Below are positions 6,981-15,971 of a DNA stretch of 41,079 bases, piece after piece (position 1 is the first letter of the stretch; each line of letters starts with the position of its first letter). Origin of the DNA: Gammaproteobacteria bacterium (lineage in GTDB: Bacteria > Pseudomonadota > Gammaproteobacteria > CAIRSR01); assembly GCA_963575655.1 (NCBI GenBank), contig CAUYTY010000181.1:1-41079 (forward strand). The letters are read 5' to 3'. The position numbers were made by a program, and so were the translations under genes. The notes beneath the pieces are model-generated. The model saw only the letters and a program-made list of their open reading frames with translations, was not told the DNA's origin and ran no database searches.

Positions 6981-7787
6981 TTATTCTCCCTGCTGCAATA
7001 ATAATCCTCGCGTCCGGGCTGCATGAAAGGCAGATAAGAATACCGACACCCCGACCCAAAAATAGAATAAATTGAGCAGTACCGCATAAAGCAACAGATC
7101 CGTACGAAAGTTGTGGGTGAAGAGTAACGCCCGCATCCCCTCGAAGACATGGGAAGAAGGCAGCACCGCCGCAATCATCTGCAACCACTCCGGCAAGACA
7201 CTCACCGGATAATAGATCCCGGTTATCGGTGCGATTGCGAAGACAGCTACCCAGGCCAAACTTTCTGCTCCCAAACCGTAACGCAATACCAATGAGGCTA
7301 CCAGTAGACCAATTGTCCAACCCATGACCAATAGATTAGTAAAGAAGGTCAGTAGTGGTAACCCCATATCAAATATTGAGTAGTGATAAAACAGAATAGC
7401 TAATATTGACGCAGTACCTACGCCGATGCTGGTTCGGATCAAGCTGATCAGGGTCAGTGAACACACCAATTCGTAGGGACGCAATGGGGTTACGAAGAGG
7501 TGACCAAGATTGCGCGAATACATCTCTTCGAAGAAAGGCAAAGATACCCCGAGCTGACCTCGAAATAACACATCCCACAGCAACACCGCCGCCAGAAATA
7601 CCCCGCTCGCCTGGGCCACCCAGCTACTATTGGCCGCCATAAATTGACTGATGAATCCCCAGAGTACCATCTGAACGGTAGGCCAGTAGGCCAGTTCCAA
7701 CAATCGTGGCCAGGAGCTACGCAATACGTAGACGTAGCGCAATACCATGGCGGCTACTCGATTTGGGGAAAATATCGAATTGTTCAT
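6981..7787 (-). CDS. ABC-2 type transporter permease
   Basis: 268-residue inner-membrane protein with about six hydrophobic segments and the ABC2_membrane layout. It carries the late motif ITGIYYPVSVLPEWLQMIAAV and then LPSSHVFEGMRALL, typical of ABC-2 exporters. Its start overlaps the stop of the ATPase gene by 4 bp (ATGA), so the two are translationally coupled and should form one exporter. Substrate unknown; the family moves polysaccharides, lipids or drugs. No third subunit or adaptor gene is adjacent. Confidence 0.92.
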   Translation of the reverse strand: MNNSIFSPNRVAAMVLRYVYVLRSSWPRLLELAYWPTVQMVLWGFISQFMAANSSWVAQASGVFLAAVLLWDVLFRGQLGVSLPFFEEMYSRNLGHLFVTPLRPYELVCSLTLISLIRTSIGVGTASILAILFYHYSIFDMGLPLLTFFTNLLVMGWTIGLLVASLVLRYGLGAESLAWVAVFAIAPITGIYYPVSVLPEWLQMIAAVLPSSHVFEGMRALLFTHNFRTDLLLYAVLLNLFYFWVGVSVFLSAFHAARTRGLLLQQGE

Positions 7788-8551
7788 TCTGCCTGCTCCC
7801 TGGAACGACGGGCGATATGGAGAAATACCTCTTCCAATGTTGTACGATCGTGGCGAATAAGTAATTCCGCCGGGGTTCCTTCATCCACAATGCGCCCAGC
7901 ACACATCATGAGCACCTGATCACAGAGTCGTTCTACCTCCGGCATATTATGAGAGGCAAGTAATACGGTAGCGCCGGTTTGGGTCTGATAATCCTTGAGG
8001 TGGCGACGCAAACGATCGGCACTATCGGGGTCCAGGGAGGCGGTTGGCTCATCTAAAAGCAATACATCGGGATCATTAAGTAGCGCCTTGGCCAATACTA
8101 CTCGAGTTTTCTGGCCCGCCGAGAGAGTTCCGTAACGACGTTTCATCAATCTTGTAATATCCAGCGCCTCACCCAAACGTACCAGACGTGCGGGAATATC
8201 ACGCAATCCATAGAGACGGGCATAGACTTTGAGATTTTCCACCACGGTGAGGCGCTGGGGCAGATCGACATAGGGAGAAGAAAAATTCATGCGTGGTAGG
8301 ACACGATAACGGTGACGCTCCATGTCTTCTCCCAGCACCCGCACCGTACCGCTGGTGGGTAACAATAGACCCAGCATCATGGCAATAGTGGTAGTTTTAC
8401 CGGCGCCGTTTCCTCCTAATAAGGCACAGGTAGTACCGTGTGGTACGGAGAAACTAATGCCGTCCACCGCTAGGGATTCTCCGTAGCGTTTAACCAATTC
8501 ATGGACAACAATGACCGGCGAAGATCGTGGAAAAGAGGAGGCAGGAGACAA
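7784..8551 (-). CDS. ABC-2 type transporter ATP-binding protein
   Basis: 255-residue cytosolic ATPase with Walker A GGNGAGKTT near 46-54, the signature LSAGQKTRV near 143, Walker B VLLLDEPTASLDP near 162 and the switch His in LLASHNMPEVE. The N-terminal sequence VHELVKRYGESLAVDGISF is typical of the drug/polysaccharide exporter ABC class. It is the first gene of the minus-strand pair with the permease at 6981-7787. The 210 bp upstream (8552-8762) show no gene. Confidence 0.95.
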   Translation of the reverse strand: MSPASSFPRSSPVIVVHELVKRYGESLAVDGISFSVPHGTTCALLGGNGAGKTTTIAMMLGLLLPTSGTVRVLGEDMERHRYRVLPRMNFSSPYVDLPQRLTVVENLKVYARLYGLRDIPARLVRLGEALDITRLMKRRYGTLSAGQKTRVVLAKALLNDPDVLLLDEPTASLDPDSADRLRRHLKDYQTQTGATVLLASHNMPEVERLCDQVLMMCAGRIVDEGTPAELLIRHDRTTLEEVFLHIARRSREQAE

Positions 8552-8762
8552 TCGGGACCCCTAGCAAGTATTTTGATTCAGTGTAACAGGTTTACCTGGT
8601 AAGACGAAACAGAGTTCGTCGTCGGTTTTCGAAGGAAACAAGGGTAGACTAACCGATAGGAACTTTAGGAACCTGGAAAATAGCAGCTATCCACTTACTA
8701 ATCTTCGCGTTGATTACCGGATATGCCAGGAATATGGCGTACCAACGCAACGTGCGCCGCCA

Positions 8763-9707
8763 TCAGCTAAAAACTATTCCGGGTTGAAAGAGACGGGCAT
8801 GACTAGCATTGAGGATCTCGGCAATTTTCAGCGGTCGTCCTCCGGGAAGTTGAACCTTGTGTAGGACCAGAATACCGTCACTGGTGGCTACGGATACCCC
8901 AGTGCGATTGGTTGTGAGTATGGTCCCAGGTACAATTCCCGATGGAATAGCGTCGCTGGTTGCTGTTGCCTGCCAGACGCGAATTACGGTTTCGCCGGAA
9001 TAGGTTTGTGCAACCGGGTAGGGGTCGAAGGCGCGTACTTGGCGTGCTAATTCTTGGGCGCTGCGTTGCCAATCCAATTTGGCCTCGGTTTTATCGAGTT
9101 TGGTGGCGTAGGTGGTACGAGTCTCATCTTGGGATTGAGGATTAATTCCTCCTCGCTCCAAATTATCTAAAACCTCTACGATGGCGGAGGCCCCCATCGC
9201 CGCCAAACGATCGTGGAGCGTTGCCGCAGTATCCGTGGGTAGAATTGGACAAGTATGAGACGACAGCATTGGACCCGTATCGAGACGACGCTCCATCTGC
9301 ATAATGGTAACGCCACTCTCTTCATCCCCAGCCAATAATGCACGTTGAATAGGGGCCGCCCCACGCCAACGCGGCAGAAGTGATGCGTGTATATTGAGGC
9401 AACCTAAACGCGGAGCCATCAACACTGCTCGCGGAAGAATCAGGCCATAAGCCGCAACCACCATTACGTCTACCCCAAATTCTCGCAGCCGTATCTGCTC
9501 ATCTTTATCGCGCAGGGTTTCAGGTTGGAGCACGGGTAAATGATGGGCCTCCGCCAATATCTTTACTGGACTGGCCTGGAGTTTACGACCGCGTCCCGCC
9601 GGACGATCCGGTTGGGTGTAGATCGCATCTACTGAGTGGGATGAATTCAAAAGAGCTGTAAGGGCCGTGGCGGCAAATTCTGGGGTACCAGCGAAAAGAA
9701 GTTTCAT
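8763..9707 (-). CDS. fmt: Methionyl-tRNA formyltransferase
   Basis: Adds the formyl group from 10-formyl-tetrahydrofolate to initiator Met-tRNA. The 314-residue protein has the full family length. It contains the N-terminal FAGTPEFAATALTAL, the folate/active-site stretch CLNIHASLLPRWRGAAPIQRA with the catalytic Asn-His, the TGPML region, and the C-terminal OB-like domain beginning near residue 205. def, usually next to fmt, is not in this window. Upstream lies a decayed IS30 and downstream the ABC exporter, so it seems to be transcribed alone. Confidence 0.97.
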   Translation of the reverse strand: MKLLFAGTPEFAATALTALLNSSHSVDAIYTQPDRPAGRGRKLQASPVKILAEAHHLPVLQPETLRDKDEQIRLREFGVDVMVVAAYGLILPRAVLMAPRLGCLNIHASLLPRWRGAAPIQRALLAGDEESGVTIMQMERRLDTGPMLSSHTCPILPTDTAATLHDRLAAMGASAIVEVLDNLERGGINPQSQDETRTTYATKLDKTEAKLDWQRSAQELARQVRAFDPYPVAQTYSGETVIRVWQATATSDAIPSGIVPGTILTTNRTGVSVATSDGILVLHKVQLPGGRPLKIAEILNASHARLFQPGIVFS

Positions 9708-9794
9708 AAGGTTCGTAATGTTTCCTAATGGGGATTAATAAAATAAAAATATTGGGCTCAGGTCTTAGTCAGATCCAATATTGGAGGGCAACGG

Positions 9795-10835
9795 ATGAGT
9801 TGGCCAATTGTAACTCATTATTGAACACTCCCCAAAGGAGTCTTGGGCCAGAGGTCTTTTCGTGGTCGGTGATTTAGACGATCCTTGTCCTTTTTGATAA
9901 GTTTCTCAGAGATGAATGTAAGACTCATCTTCTTGGAAAAGAACTATCAAATCAGTCCGTTTATACTCTCGTTGGCACTACGTTCCCAGGAAGAGTATGG
10001 GTGTGCGAAGTAAAATTACGCATTCAGTTCTTTGGCGATTCGCTGATGTTGAAAAAATTCCTTGCCGTTGTTGGTCGTGATAGTATGAGCGGCGAGCGGC
10101 TTGAGTAAGGAAAGTATCGACGATCGCCGGACATTGCTTGATGGCGGTTTGATTAGGGATGGTTCCGCTCTGTTCGTCGCTTCTGTGGCGTTTCCGGCGC
10201 GGTTTCTGGCAACGAAGAGCGAGATACAGGGTTTTCCTCCGGCCTGTTGGTTCGCGTATATGCGCTGGTAAATGCTTTCGTAGCTAACCGTGGGTTCACT
10301 ATTGGCCTTCAAATACCCGGCTATCTGTTCGGGACTCCATAATTGGCCAGGTTTTCCTCCACAAATTTCCAGGTATCCACGGAAACTCGAGATCCATTGG
10401 CGCAAGCGGTCCCTCGTTCCGCTGTAAGCGTTTGTTTCTCAACGGTTTGGTGGCTAAGGTTGGTACCATTGCGCGCTAGCTCGCGGCTAATGTTTTACTG
10501 GTTCCGACCCAGTAGTAAGTCGGCAATGACCGTAAGGGTGTTACCGGCTTTCTTGAAAATTGAAATTGGGCATCTTTCATCATGAGTGAGATGCGTGTAA
10601 TTCATTTTTTCCTCTGATGGAATGTGTGTTAGTAAAGGGGGGGTCGTTAGCTCAAATGATCCATTTTCTCGTGGGTAGGGAGGAAATCCTGAAACATTGG
10701 TGAGAAAAAGTCAAATTCCCCTCGTCGGGTGGCAGGTGTGCCGCGAGGATTCATCTGATATAGAAACTAGTGCACTTCGCTCGCTCAATCAATCAACTGT
10801 TAATTCAAAAGTTGTACTTCAAAGTTGAATCCGCC
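9795..10835 (-). mobile_element. Decayed IS30-family element next to hypD
   Basis: The right-hand terminal repeat, GTACTTCAAAGTTGAATCCGCC, ends at 10835 and matches the IS30 end at 38428-38449. The transposase runs leftward from ATG 10605 to about 9800. The left terminal repeat is no longer recognisable. About 190 bp of non-coding sequence lies between the transposase start and the right end. Confidence 0.75.
9800..10605 (-). pseudogene. IS30-family transposase pseudogene
   Basis: Pieces of one IS30 transposase are spread over several frames. The N-terminus is MNYTHLTHDERC with an HTH (10605 downward), where a stop follows GRNQ. The middle is LWSPEQIAGYLKANSEPTVSYESIYQRIYA, followed by an internal deletion, and then HTITTNNGKEFFQHQRIAKEL with the DDE-type Asp changed to Asn. 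Below 10016, decayed sequence matches the last third of the IS30 transposase at 38053-38442. Multiple frameshifts and stops make it inactive. Confidence 0.85.
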
Positions 10836-10850
10836 TAGTGAGATTATCTA

Positions 10851-11951
10851 ATGGATAACGCCCAATTCTGGCTACAGAAAATTCATGCCCTTGCTTTTAA
10901 TCGCACGATTAAAATAATGAACGTGTGCGGTGGCCATGAACGTTCGATTACTCATGCGGGGCTACGTGAGGTACTGCCCAAATGGGTTGAGCTAATACCT
11001 GGCCCTGGTTGTCCGGTGTGCGTATGTCCCGAAGAAGATGTCTATCAGGCAATTCAACTTGCGCTTCGTGACCGAGTAATTCTAGTTACCTTCGGTGATA
11101 TGTTGCGCGTGCCGGTGAATGTTAAAAAGGGTGAGGTGCGTTCGTTGGCCGAGGCACGAGCAGCGGGTGCTGAAATCTACCCGATAGCTAGTCCACTTGA
11201 TGCCCGCAAAATCGCACAGGATTACCCCGAGCGGCCGGTAGTGTTCTTTGCTGCTGGTTTTGAAACTACTACCGCGCCGGTCGCGGCGATGTTGGCCGAA
11301 GGTCTACCCGAGAATTTATTCGTGCTATTGTCGGGTCGAGTGACCTGGCCGGCGGTGGCTATGTTATTAGATTCTGGTAACCCCGGTTTTCACGCTTTGG
11401 TCGCGCCTGGTCATGTTTCCGCCGTAATGGGATCGGAGGAATGGGCCTTTGTGGCGGAGCGCCATCAAATTCCTTGTGCAGTGGCTGGTTTCAATCCAGA
11501 ATCGCTGCTCGCAGCCTTTTATTCCATACTCCGCCAGATTGCCAGTGGGGCATGTTTTCTCGATAACTGCTATCGCGAGGTTGCGCATCCTGGTGGTAAT
11601 CCAACCGCACGGCGTTTACTGATTGACACTCTGGAGATTATTGACGCACACTGGCGCGGAATTGGCATTATTCCGCGATCTGGTTATGTTCTGAAGTCCA
11701 CCTATGCCCAACACGATGCGGGCCAACATTTTTATGACTATGCCGATTCCGTACGGCGCCATGCTGGAGAAATGCCACCGGGTTGTGATTGTGCTCAGGT
11801 GGTATTAGGGCGCATGTATCCCTGTCAGTGTCAAATCTATGGTAAGGCATGTACCCCACGTACCCCGATTGGTCCGTGTATGGTCTCGGACGAAGGTGCT
11901 TGTCGAATATGGTGGGCGCGTGGAGTGGGTTACCCACCTAATCCGCGATAA
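10851..11951 (+). CDS. hypD: Hydrogenase maturation protein HypD
   Basis: 366-residue cytosolic [4Fe-4S] protein that, with HypC, is the scaffold on which the Fe(CN)2CO unit of [NiFe] hydrogenase is built. The motifs are CGGHERSITHAGLR near 26, GPGCPVCVCP near 51, FGDMLRVP, FAAGFETTTAP, and a cysteine-rich C-terminus (PPGCDCAQVVLGRMYPCQCQ, then CTP and CMVSDEGAC) that binds the cluster. Length is normal and no break is seen. The IS30 end is only 15 bp upstream, so the native promoter and any hypC neighbour have been displaced. No other intact hyp or hydrogenase gene is present. Confidence 0.96.
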   Translation: MDNAQFWLQKIHALAFNRTIKIMNVCGGHERSITHAGLREVLPKWVELIPGPGCPVCVCPEEDVYQAIQLALRDRVILVTFGDMLRVPVNVKKGEVRSLAEARAAGAEIYPIASPLDARKIAQDYPERPVVFFAAGFETTTAPVAAMLAEGLPENLFVLLSGRVTWPAVAMLLDSGNPGFHALVAPGHVSAVMGSEEWAFVAERHQIPCAVAGFNPESLLAAFYSILRQIASGACFLDNCYREVAHPGGNPTARRLLIDTLEIIDAHWRGIGIIPRSGYVLKSTYAQHDAGQHFYDYADSVRRHAGEMPPGCDCAQVVLGRMYPCQCQIYGKACTPRTPIGPCMVSDEGACRIWWARGVGYPPNPR

Positions 11952-12081
11952 CCCGGAGCGTCAACACGCTATTCTTCTGTCTAGCAGGGCAGACACGGGA
12001 ATGGTCCTGCCTCTTGATAATAGCCACTCGAATAGGTCAGAGAAGTGGGTGGCGAATAAACATGTGGCAGTTATTTGGGGA

Positions 12082-12392
12082 ATGATTAAACGGTGGGTAG
12101 GCATCGTGTGCCGTGAGTCGTGCCAACGTAGCGATTGACTCACTTCCTCCAAACGAAAATGCCAGAGAATTAACGTTCTGGCAGCGTCGTTATTGGGAGC
12201 ATCAAATTCGGAACGAGACGGATTTCATGCGGCACGTCGATTACTATTCACTACAATCCGGGCAAACGTCAATGCTATGTGTGTGTTACGGATTGGCCTT
12301 ATTCAACGTTTCACCGTTATGTTACAAAAAGTATATATCCTGCGGATCGGGGAGGTATTGAAGGTGATTGGGATATAGCGCAGGGTGGGTAA
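12082..12392 (+). pseudogene. REP-associated tyrosine transposase (RAYT) relic
   Basis: The C-terminal third of a Y1 (TnpA-REP) transposase can be followed through three frames. IKRWVG comes first, then FWQRRYWEHQIRNETDF-RHVDY near 12174-12245, and then HYNPGKRQCYVCVTDWPYS followed by TFHRYV and YPADRGGIEGDW, ending at 12392. The WEHQIR-DE-DF and HYNP blocks are diagnostic. The catalytic His-x-His and Tyr regions are missing. A REP-type hairpin follows 32 bp later. Confidence 0.8.
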
Positions 12393-12423
12393 TAGCTTCC
12401 TTGGTCATTTGGTTACATCACGT

Positions 12424-12460
12424 GTAGGGTGGGCAAGCGTTTTCTGCTTGCCCACCCTAC
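12424..12460. repeat. REP-type perfect hairpin
   Basis: GTAGGGTGGGCAAGC at 12424-12438 and its exact complement at 12446-12460 flank a 7-base loop. The sequence type and its place just after a RAYT relic suggest a REP mobilised by that transposase. It could also end transcription of the hypD side. Confidence 0.8.
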
Positions 12461-12544
12461 CTAAGCTTCCGCCCTTTGATATACCCTTTGTCATTACTGG
12501 GGCGTTACCCCAGGCTGGCATTAAGATCGTCTACCTGAGTAGTT

Positions 12545-12690
12545 AACCCAAGTTGCCACCTACTGCCCCCTCCCCAGCTCTCCCCGTAAACGGGGAGGGA
12601 GTAGGCCGTAGACCTCCCCCCGTTTACGGGGGGATGAGGGGGGACGGATTGGATGCAATCCAGAATTTTGAATAGGTGGCAACTTGGGTT
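12545..12690. mobile_element. MITE family 'TAACCCAAGTTGCCACCT', copy B
   Basis: About 146 bp, close to copy A at 4954-5100, with the same terminal inverted repeats and the two internal palindromes of CCCCGTAAACGGGG type. It lies between the RAYT/REP region and the 3' end of dacA. Confidence 0.88.
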
Positions 12691-12725
12691 AGTTACAAAA
12701 AACTCTCTTATCCCTGCTGCTGCTG

Positions 12726-14039
12726 CTATTTGTGGAACCACAGCAGGATGGTATCGATCAGCCGTCGCCACCAGCTCCCTATGGCAATTTCCGTAAGAGC
12801 CATTAGGGGGTAGTCTTGAACTTTTCCATCGGGTAGGGTGATGTGGGCGGTACCGACGATCTGATCCTTTTCAACGGGCGCGATAATTGGCCCTTTTAGT
12901 TCGAAGGTAGTGTTTACCGCTTTGTACAGACCCCGTGGAACCGTGACGTAGATATCGTCGACAGTGCCGGCCGATAATTCCGGTTGTGCACCTTTCCAAA
13001 CGCGGGCGGTGGTTAAGGGTTGGCGTTCGGTGTAGACCCGATGGGTTTCCCAGAAACGAAATCCGTAATCCAGTAGCGATTGGGCCTCGCGCGCACGCGC
13101 TGCGGGGGATTTGGTATTTAGGACCACCGAGATGAGACGCATATCTTCGCGTTTGGCGGAGGACACCAAGCAATAGCCGGCCCGATCGGTGAAACCGGTT
13201 TTAATCCCATCGATAGAGGGGTCGCGATTGAGGAGCACATCACGGTTGTGTTGAACAATGCCGTGGAAGGTGAATTCCTTGGTCGAGAACCATTTGTACT
13301 CCTCAGGAAAACGTTGAATGAGGGACTTCGAGAGGAGGGCCAGATCCCGCGCGCTGGAGTAGTGGCTGGTGTTTGGTAGACCAGTAGCGTTCTCGAAGTG
13401 ACTGTTTACCATGCCGATCTGTGTCGCATGGTGGTTCATGAGGTCGCTGAATGCTTGCTCGGTACCAGCAATATGCTCCGACAGCGCGACGCTTGCATCG
13501 TTGCCGGACTGTACGACCATACCCAACACCACCGTCTCGAGTGGAACCTGGCTACCAAGGTCCAGGAAGGTGCGAGAGCCCCCGGTCTTCCAAGCCCGTT
13601 CGCTGATGCGAACGGCATCAGTGAGCTTCTTTTCCCCCGAATGGAGGGCGTCGAAGACGACATAGGCGGTCATGATCTTGGTCAGACTTGCCGGTTCCAT
13701 GCGTGTATCGGCGTTGTTGTCGGCGAAGACCTGACCGGTGTAGGCATCCATTAGGATCCATGCACCAGCGGCTATCTGGGGAGGCGTAGGGATGACGGGA
13801 CCCTTGGCTGGCCCTGGTGCAGGGGCATTGGCCTTGGTAGCAGCGGCAGCTATCGAACCAGATTTTGATTCTTTGGCCACAGAGGTGGAGGAGGTTGCGG
13901 TCGGAGCCATCGTTGTAGAGGCCGCTGGACCGGGTGGCTTAGGGGTGGCGAGTACCGTTGGTACCAGGCCCGAGGTTAGGGCGATGAACAGGGCAGCAAC
14001 GAAGATACGAATATGGCGTACGGGAGGATGCAGAGTCAC
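12726..14039 (-). CDS. dacA: D-alanyl-D-alanine carboxypeptidase (PBP5/6 family)
   Basis: Trims the terminal D-Ala from peptidoglycan stem peptides in the periplasm. A signal peptide (IFVAALFIALTSG, cleavage after VLA) is followed by a Pro/Ala-rich linker. The peptidase S11 domain has SxxK in ASLTKIMTAY, SxN in SGNDAS and KTG in GIKTGFTDRAGYC. The PBP5 C-terminal beta domain ends with a short amphipathic segment, WWRRLIDTILLWF, for membrane attachment. Start: GTG 14039 puts the signal peptide near the N-terminus. A TTG at 14090 would add 17 residues and cannot be excluded. The linker between signal and catalytic domain is unusually long. It is co-directional with rlpA upstream, as in many gammaproteobacteria. 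Confidence 0.94.
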   Translation of the reverse strand: MTLHPPVRHIRIFVAALFIALTSGLVPTVLATPKPPGPAASTTMAPTATSSTSVAKESKSGSIAAAATKANAPAPGPAKGPVIPTPPQIAAGAWILMDAYTGQVFADNNADTRMEPASLTKIMTAYVVFDALHSGEKKLTDAVRISERAWKTGGSRTFLDLGSQVPLETVVLGMVVQSGNDASVALSEHIAGTEQAFSDLMNHHATQIGMVNSHFENATGLPNTSHYSSARDLALLSKSLIQRFPEEYKWFSTKEFTFHGIVQHNRDVLLNRDPSIDGIKTGFTDRAGYCLVSSAKREDMRLISVVLNTKSPAARAREAQSLLDYGFRFWETHRVYTERQPLTTARVWKGAQPELSAGTVDDIYVTVPRGLYKAVNTTFELKGPIIAPVEKDQIVGTAHITLPDGKVQDYPLMALTEIAIGSWWRRLIDTILLWFHK

Positions 14040-14190
14040 GGTCGAAGGCTCACAAGGAGAAAAATCATCAGAGAAAACGAACTCAAACAATCTTCTCGAT
14101 ATTATTTAACGGATTAAAGTGGAAGCTTGGGTATCGCTGGTTACCAAGCGTCCCATTGTAGCGACAAAGCAGGAGGAGTTGGGATAACAC

Positions 14191-15150
14191 TTAATCGACG
14201 ACGATGCGGGTGTCGTGGATACCGAGTCGGGCCAGGGGCTCCAGTAGTTGGTCGGCACTGTCCACGCTGTCCAATGGTCCGAGGCGAAGGCGATAGAGGG
14301 TTTGTTGGGCTGTCTGGGTCGAACTAATGGCACAATTTACCACGATTTCACTGGTCAAACGTTGCTGTAGGCGCGTGGCATTATCGAGGCTGGAAAAAGC
14401 GCCCACCTGTAGGTAGAGGGTAGGGCGGGGGGGCAGTATCGTAGCCACACTGCTGTTAGACGAAGTTCTGGAACTGCTCCGAGGTGGATTGGTGGTTTCT
14501 TTGGCGATCACTACAGGAGGTGGTGTCGAGGCGGTGGCTGTTAATTCGGTAGTCACCTCACCTCCTTGCGCGGCCGCGACGATAGCTACGGCGCCGCTTG
14601 GCCAGCTCTCTGGGGTTGCGGGATCCAGTGCTTGGATCTCCACTAGAGCGGTGCCAGGTTTATCGAGTCCAAGTTTTTTTGCTCCGGAATACGACAGATC
14701 GATCAACCGATTTTTCTCGAAGGGACCTCGATCGTTCACCCGCAAGATGGCGGCGCGACCGTTCTCCAGATTGGTGACATAGACGTAGGTAGGGAGCGGA
14801 AGGGTAGTGTGGGCTGCGGTCATGGCGTGCATGTCGTAAGGCTCACGGCTAGAGGTGCGCTTACCATGGAAGCCCGGTCCGTACCAGGAGGCAACTCCGC
14901 GTTCCACATAACCCTGCGAGTTGGTTAAGGTATAGTAACGACGACCATTAACATCGTAGAAAGCGGGATTACCGTATTTACTGCGAGGTTCTATCTTCGG
15001 GATCGCGTCGCGCAACCCAGCAGTGGGAAGAGTGGGCGTGACCGTGGGGGGTTGGGTGCCACAACCGGCAACGAAAATCGCTGTCAGACCGAATGACCAC
15101 CACCAACTACCGGTACGTTGCACCGGATATGTTTCCAACACAGCACTCAT
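14191..15150 (-). CDS. rlpA: RlpA, septal-ring lytic transglycosylase lipoprotein
   Basis: Outer-membrane lipoprotein that acts on denuded glycan strands at the division septum. The lipobox IFVAGC follows the N-terminal hydrophobic segment. The double-psi beta-barrel spans roughly residues 78-170 (GVASWYGPGFHGKRTSS, then ILRVNDRGPF with the catalytic Asp, and IDLSYSGAKKLGL). A Ser/Thr-rich linker leads to a C-terminal SPOR domain (YLQVGAFSSLDNA and YRLRLGPLDS) that binds septal peptidoglycan. ATG 15150 is chosen because GGAGG lies 5 bases before it; GTG 15156 is also open. dacA follows 151 bp downstream on the same strand. Confidence 0.95.
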   Translation of the reverse strand: MSAVLETYPVQRTGSWWWSFGLTAIFVAGCGTQPPTVTPTLPTAGLRDAIPKIEPRSKYGNPAFYDVNGRRYYTLTNSQGYVERGVASWYGPGFHGKRTSSREPYDMHAMTAAHTTLPLPTYVYVTNLENGRAAILRVNDRGPFEKNRLIDLSYSGAKKLGLDKPGTALVEIQALDPATPESWPSGAVAIVAAAQGGEVTTELTATASTPPPVVIAKETTNPPRSSSRTSSNSSVATILPPRPTLYLQVGAFSSLDNATRLQQRLTSEIVVNCAISSTQTAQQTLYRLRLGPLDSVDSADQLLEPLARLGIHDTRIVVD

Positions 15151-15156
15151 AACCAC

Positions 15157-15329
15157 CTCCGACGTATGCTAATGCAACCCAGGCGACCGCCGGTTACCGT
15201 AACCAACACACCGCATCAATGATGCAACATATTGAAATTATGATAGAGATTAGTCAAGGGGGAGGGATTTCTTGCTAATGGGGGCAGGGTGTGCGCATGA
15301 GCAAGGCCCATCGATACGACGTGTGGCGT
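15157..15329. other. Intergenic, upstream of rlpA
   Basis: No gene seen. It should carry the rlpA promoter on the minus strand. The GGAGG before the rlpA ATG lies just inside at 15156-15160. Confidence 0.5.
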
Positions 15330-15488
15330 CTATCGTTCCCTGAAAACTTGCTTGGCAGAGGCGTAGATCGGTTTAAGAAGATATTGGAGGATTGTTTTAT
15401 CACCAGTCACAATGTTGGCCTGTACGGTCATCCCAGCAATGATTGGGTTGTGACCGGGAGCTTTTCCAATATGATCGGATAACAGTTT
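15330..15488 (-). pseudogene. HlyD-family type I secretion adaptor, C-terminal stub
   Basis: Minus-strand frame of 52 codons ending TAG at 15330-15332 and open to the IS1 edge. It contains LPGMT-like PIIAGMTVQANIVTGDKTI, then LQYLLKPI and FRER. This is the last strand-turn and C-terminal helix of the membrane fusion protein of type I secretion systems (GM-V-A-I-TG-RT-L-YLL-P). Everything upstream has been removed at the IS1 junction. No exporter ATPase or TolC partner is in the window. Confidence 0.82.
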
Positions 15489-15542
15489 GGTGGTGTTCCA
15501 GACCTGGATATGGCCAGTAATGTTCCATAATTTAGATATTTT

Positions 15543-15971
15543 TCAGACTAAGACGCCAAATTCATAGCGATTTATGAAGAGACCAATCACAATATCATGC
15601 ATTTTCTCAAGTTTGGAGAAGCAAATGGTTTTCCGGGCAAGCCGTTTGATACGTGTCCGTAACATTAAATGTTTCCTCTCGATTTTTTGAGTATTCTTCT
15701 TGCTAATGATTTGTTGTTCGACTGGTAAATTCCGTTCATAAGCCCCCCAATCGTCAGTATAAAATCGAGAAATCCCAAACGGCTTGAGGAGTTCTTTTAA
15801 GGACAAAAATACCGAATCTTTCCTTTTGCCAAACACATACGCAAGAACATTTCCCGTAGCATGGTCAATAGCATGCCAAAGCCAGCGTTGATTTTCCTTG
15901 TTGCCGACATAGCTCCACATTATCATCCACTTCAGCACCTTCAACTTTCTGAATATCAGAAAGAATGTCAT
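15543..15971 (-). pseudogene. insB: IS1 insB (transposase DDE part), frameshifted
   Basis: Contains the IS1 catalytic half: MWSYVGNKENQRWLWHAID, then YTDDWGAYERNLP and SKKNTQKIERKHLMLRTRIK, ending FINRYEFGVLV. The preceding insB codons (ERLNSDDILSDIQKVEGAEVD) lie in another frame, and a one-base insertion near 15930 breaks the link, so a normal InsAB' fusion cannot be made by a single -1 shift. Confidence 0.82.

Noticed and set aside
13398-14109. Plus-strand frames opposite dacA
   Set aside because: Antisense shadows of a gene with intact SxxK, SxN and KTG motifs.
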